7,141 nt of DNA. It comes from UBA11373 sp046714175 (lineage in GTDB: Bacteria > Actinomycetota > Acidimicrobiia > Spongiisociales > UBA11373). The DNA lies in NCBI GenBank assembly GCA_046714175.1, contig JBKKBI010000056.1:1-7141 (forward strand), given 5' to 3'. The position numbers and the translations under genes were made by a program. Shown piece by piece: positions 7,123 through 7,141 of this stretch (its first letter is position 1; each line of letters begins with the position of its first letter). The notes beneath the pieces are model-generated. The model did no database searches and was not told the origin of the DNA. It worked only from the letters and a program-made list of their open reading frames with translations.

Positions 7123-7141
7123 TCTGGGTGGTGGGCATCAT
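7026..7141 (+). CDS. Probable ABC-2 permease C-terminal fragment, open at the window end
   Basis: From 7026, in a different frame from the ATPase, 38 codons run to the window edge without a stop. They begin ITHAARDLFGNLP, continue through EPTVWPLRNAALY, and end in hydrophobic TLIWVVGI. In DrrB-type ABC-2 permeases the segment before the last TM helix has this form: NP.TH...ARALFGNP, then a WPL.HP..... turn, then the final TM helix. No start codon or earlier permease part is present, so it is a fragment joined directly to the ATPase fragment. The identification rests on short pattern likeness and the fitting neighbour; it is moderately sure. Confidence 0.5.
   Translation, partial: MTHAARDLFGNLPAGIPEPTVWPLRNAALYTLIWVVGI

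Overview
The window looks like part of a high-GC actinobacterial chromosome, or a contig from one. Reasons are the GC-rich third codon positions, two TTG start codons with good Shine-Dalgarno sequences, two lipoprotein signals of the LSAC/VTAC type, and a K+-independent proton pyrophosphatase. The protein set (cupredoxin fused to a multicopper oxidase, and the misnamed 'LigA' membrane family) would fit Acidimicrobiia or a neighbouring class, but that placement is inference without a search.

Layout: six genes lie on the minus strand, read from right to left. They are a multi-pass membrane protein with an HExxH motif (5901-6620), a small lipoprotein resembling emfourin-type protease inhibitors (5326-5766), the large proton-pumping pyrophosphatase HppA (2943-5225), a lipoprotein multicopper oxidase with an N-terminal cupredoxin domain (1437-2837), an SRPBCC-like small protein (913-1350) and a two-TM membrane protein (88-777). 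Gaps of 86-135 bp separate them, so each could have its own promoter; this is not a tightly packed operon. Across a 211-bp divergent region, an ABC-2 type exporter ATPase starts on the plus strand at 6832. It loses all family resemblance after about 65 codons, where the sequence passes into what reads as the C-terminal part of an ABC-2 permease in another frame. That looks like a deletion or a chimeric join.

Functional picture: HppA couples PPi hydrolysis to H+ export. The oxidase is probably a surface-anchored, type-B two-domain laccase-like enzyme that receives electrons through its fused cupredoxin. The HExxH protein and the emfourin-like lipoprotein are neighbours and could be a protease-inhibitor pair. 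A 20-bp element (19/20 identical) sits upstream of both the oxidase and the SRPBCC gene. Its GGGTC-N4-GGCCC symmetry, resembling DosR/DevR boxes, recurs upstream of the 'LigA'-like gene, so these three genes may share a regulator.

Quality warning: the first 65 bases are dominated by long C runs that are probably sequencing or assembly noise, and the last 120 bases carry the suspicious ABC join. Both ends of the window should be treated with care.
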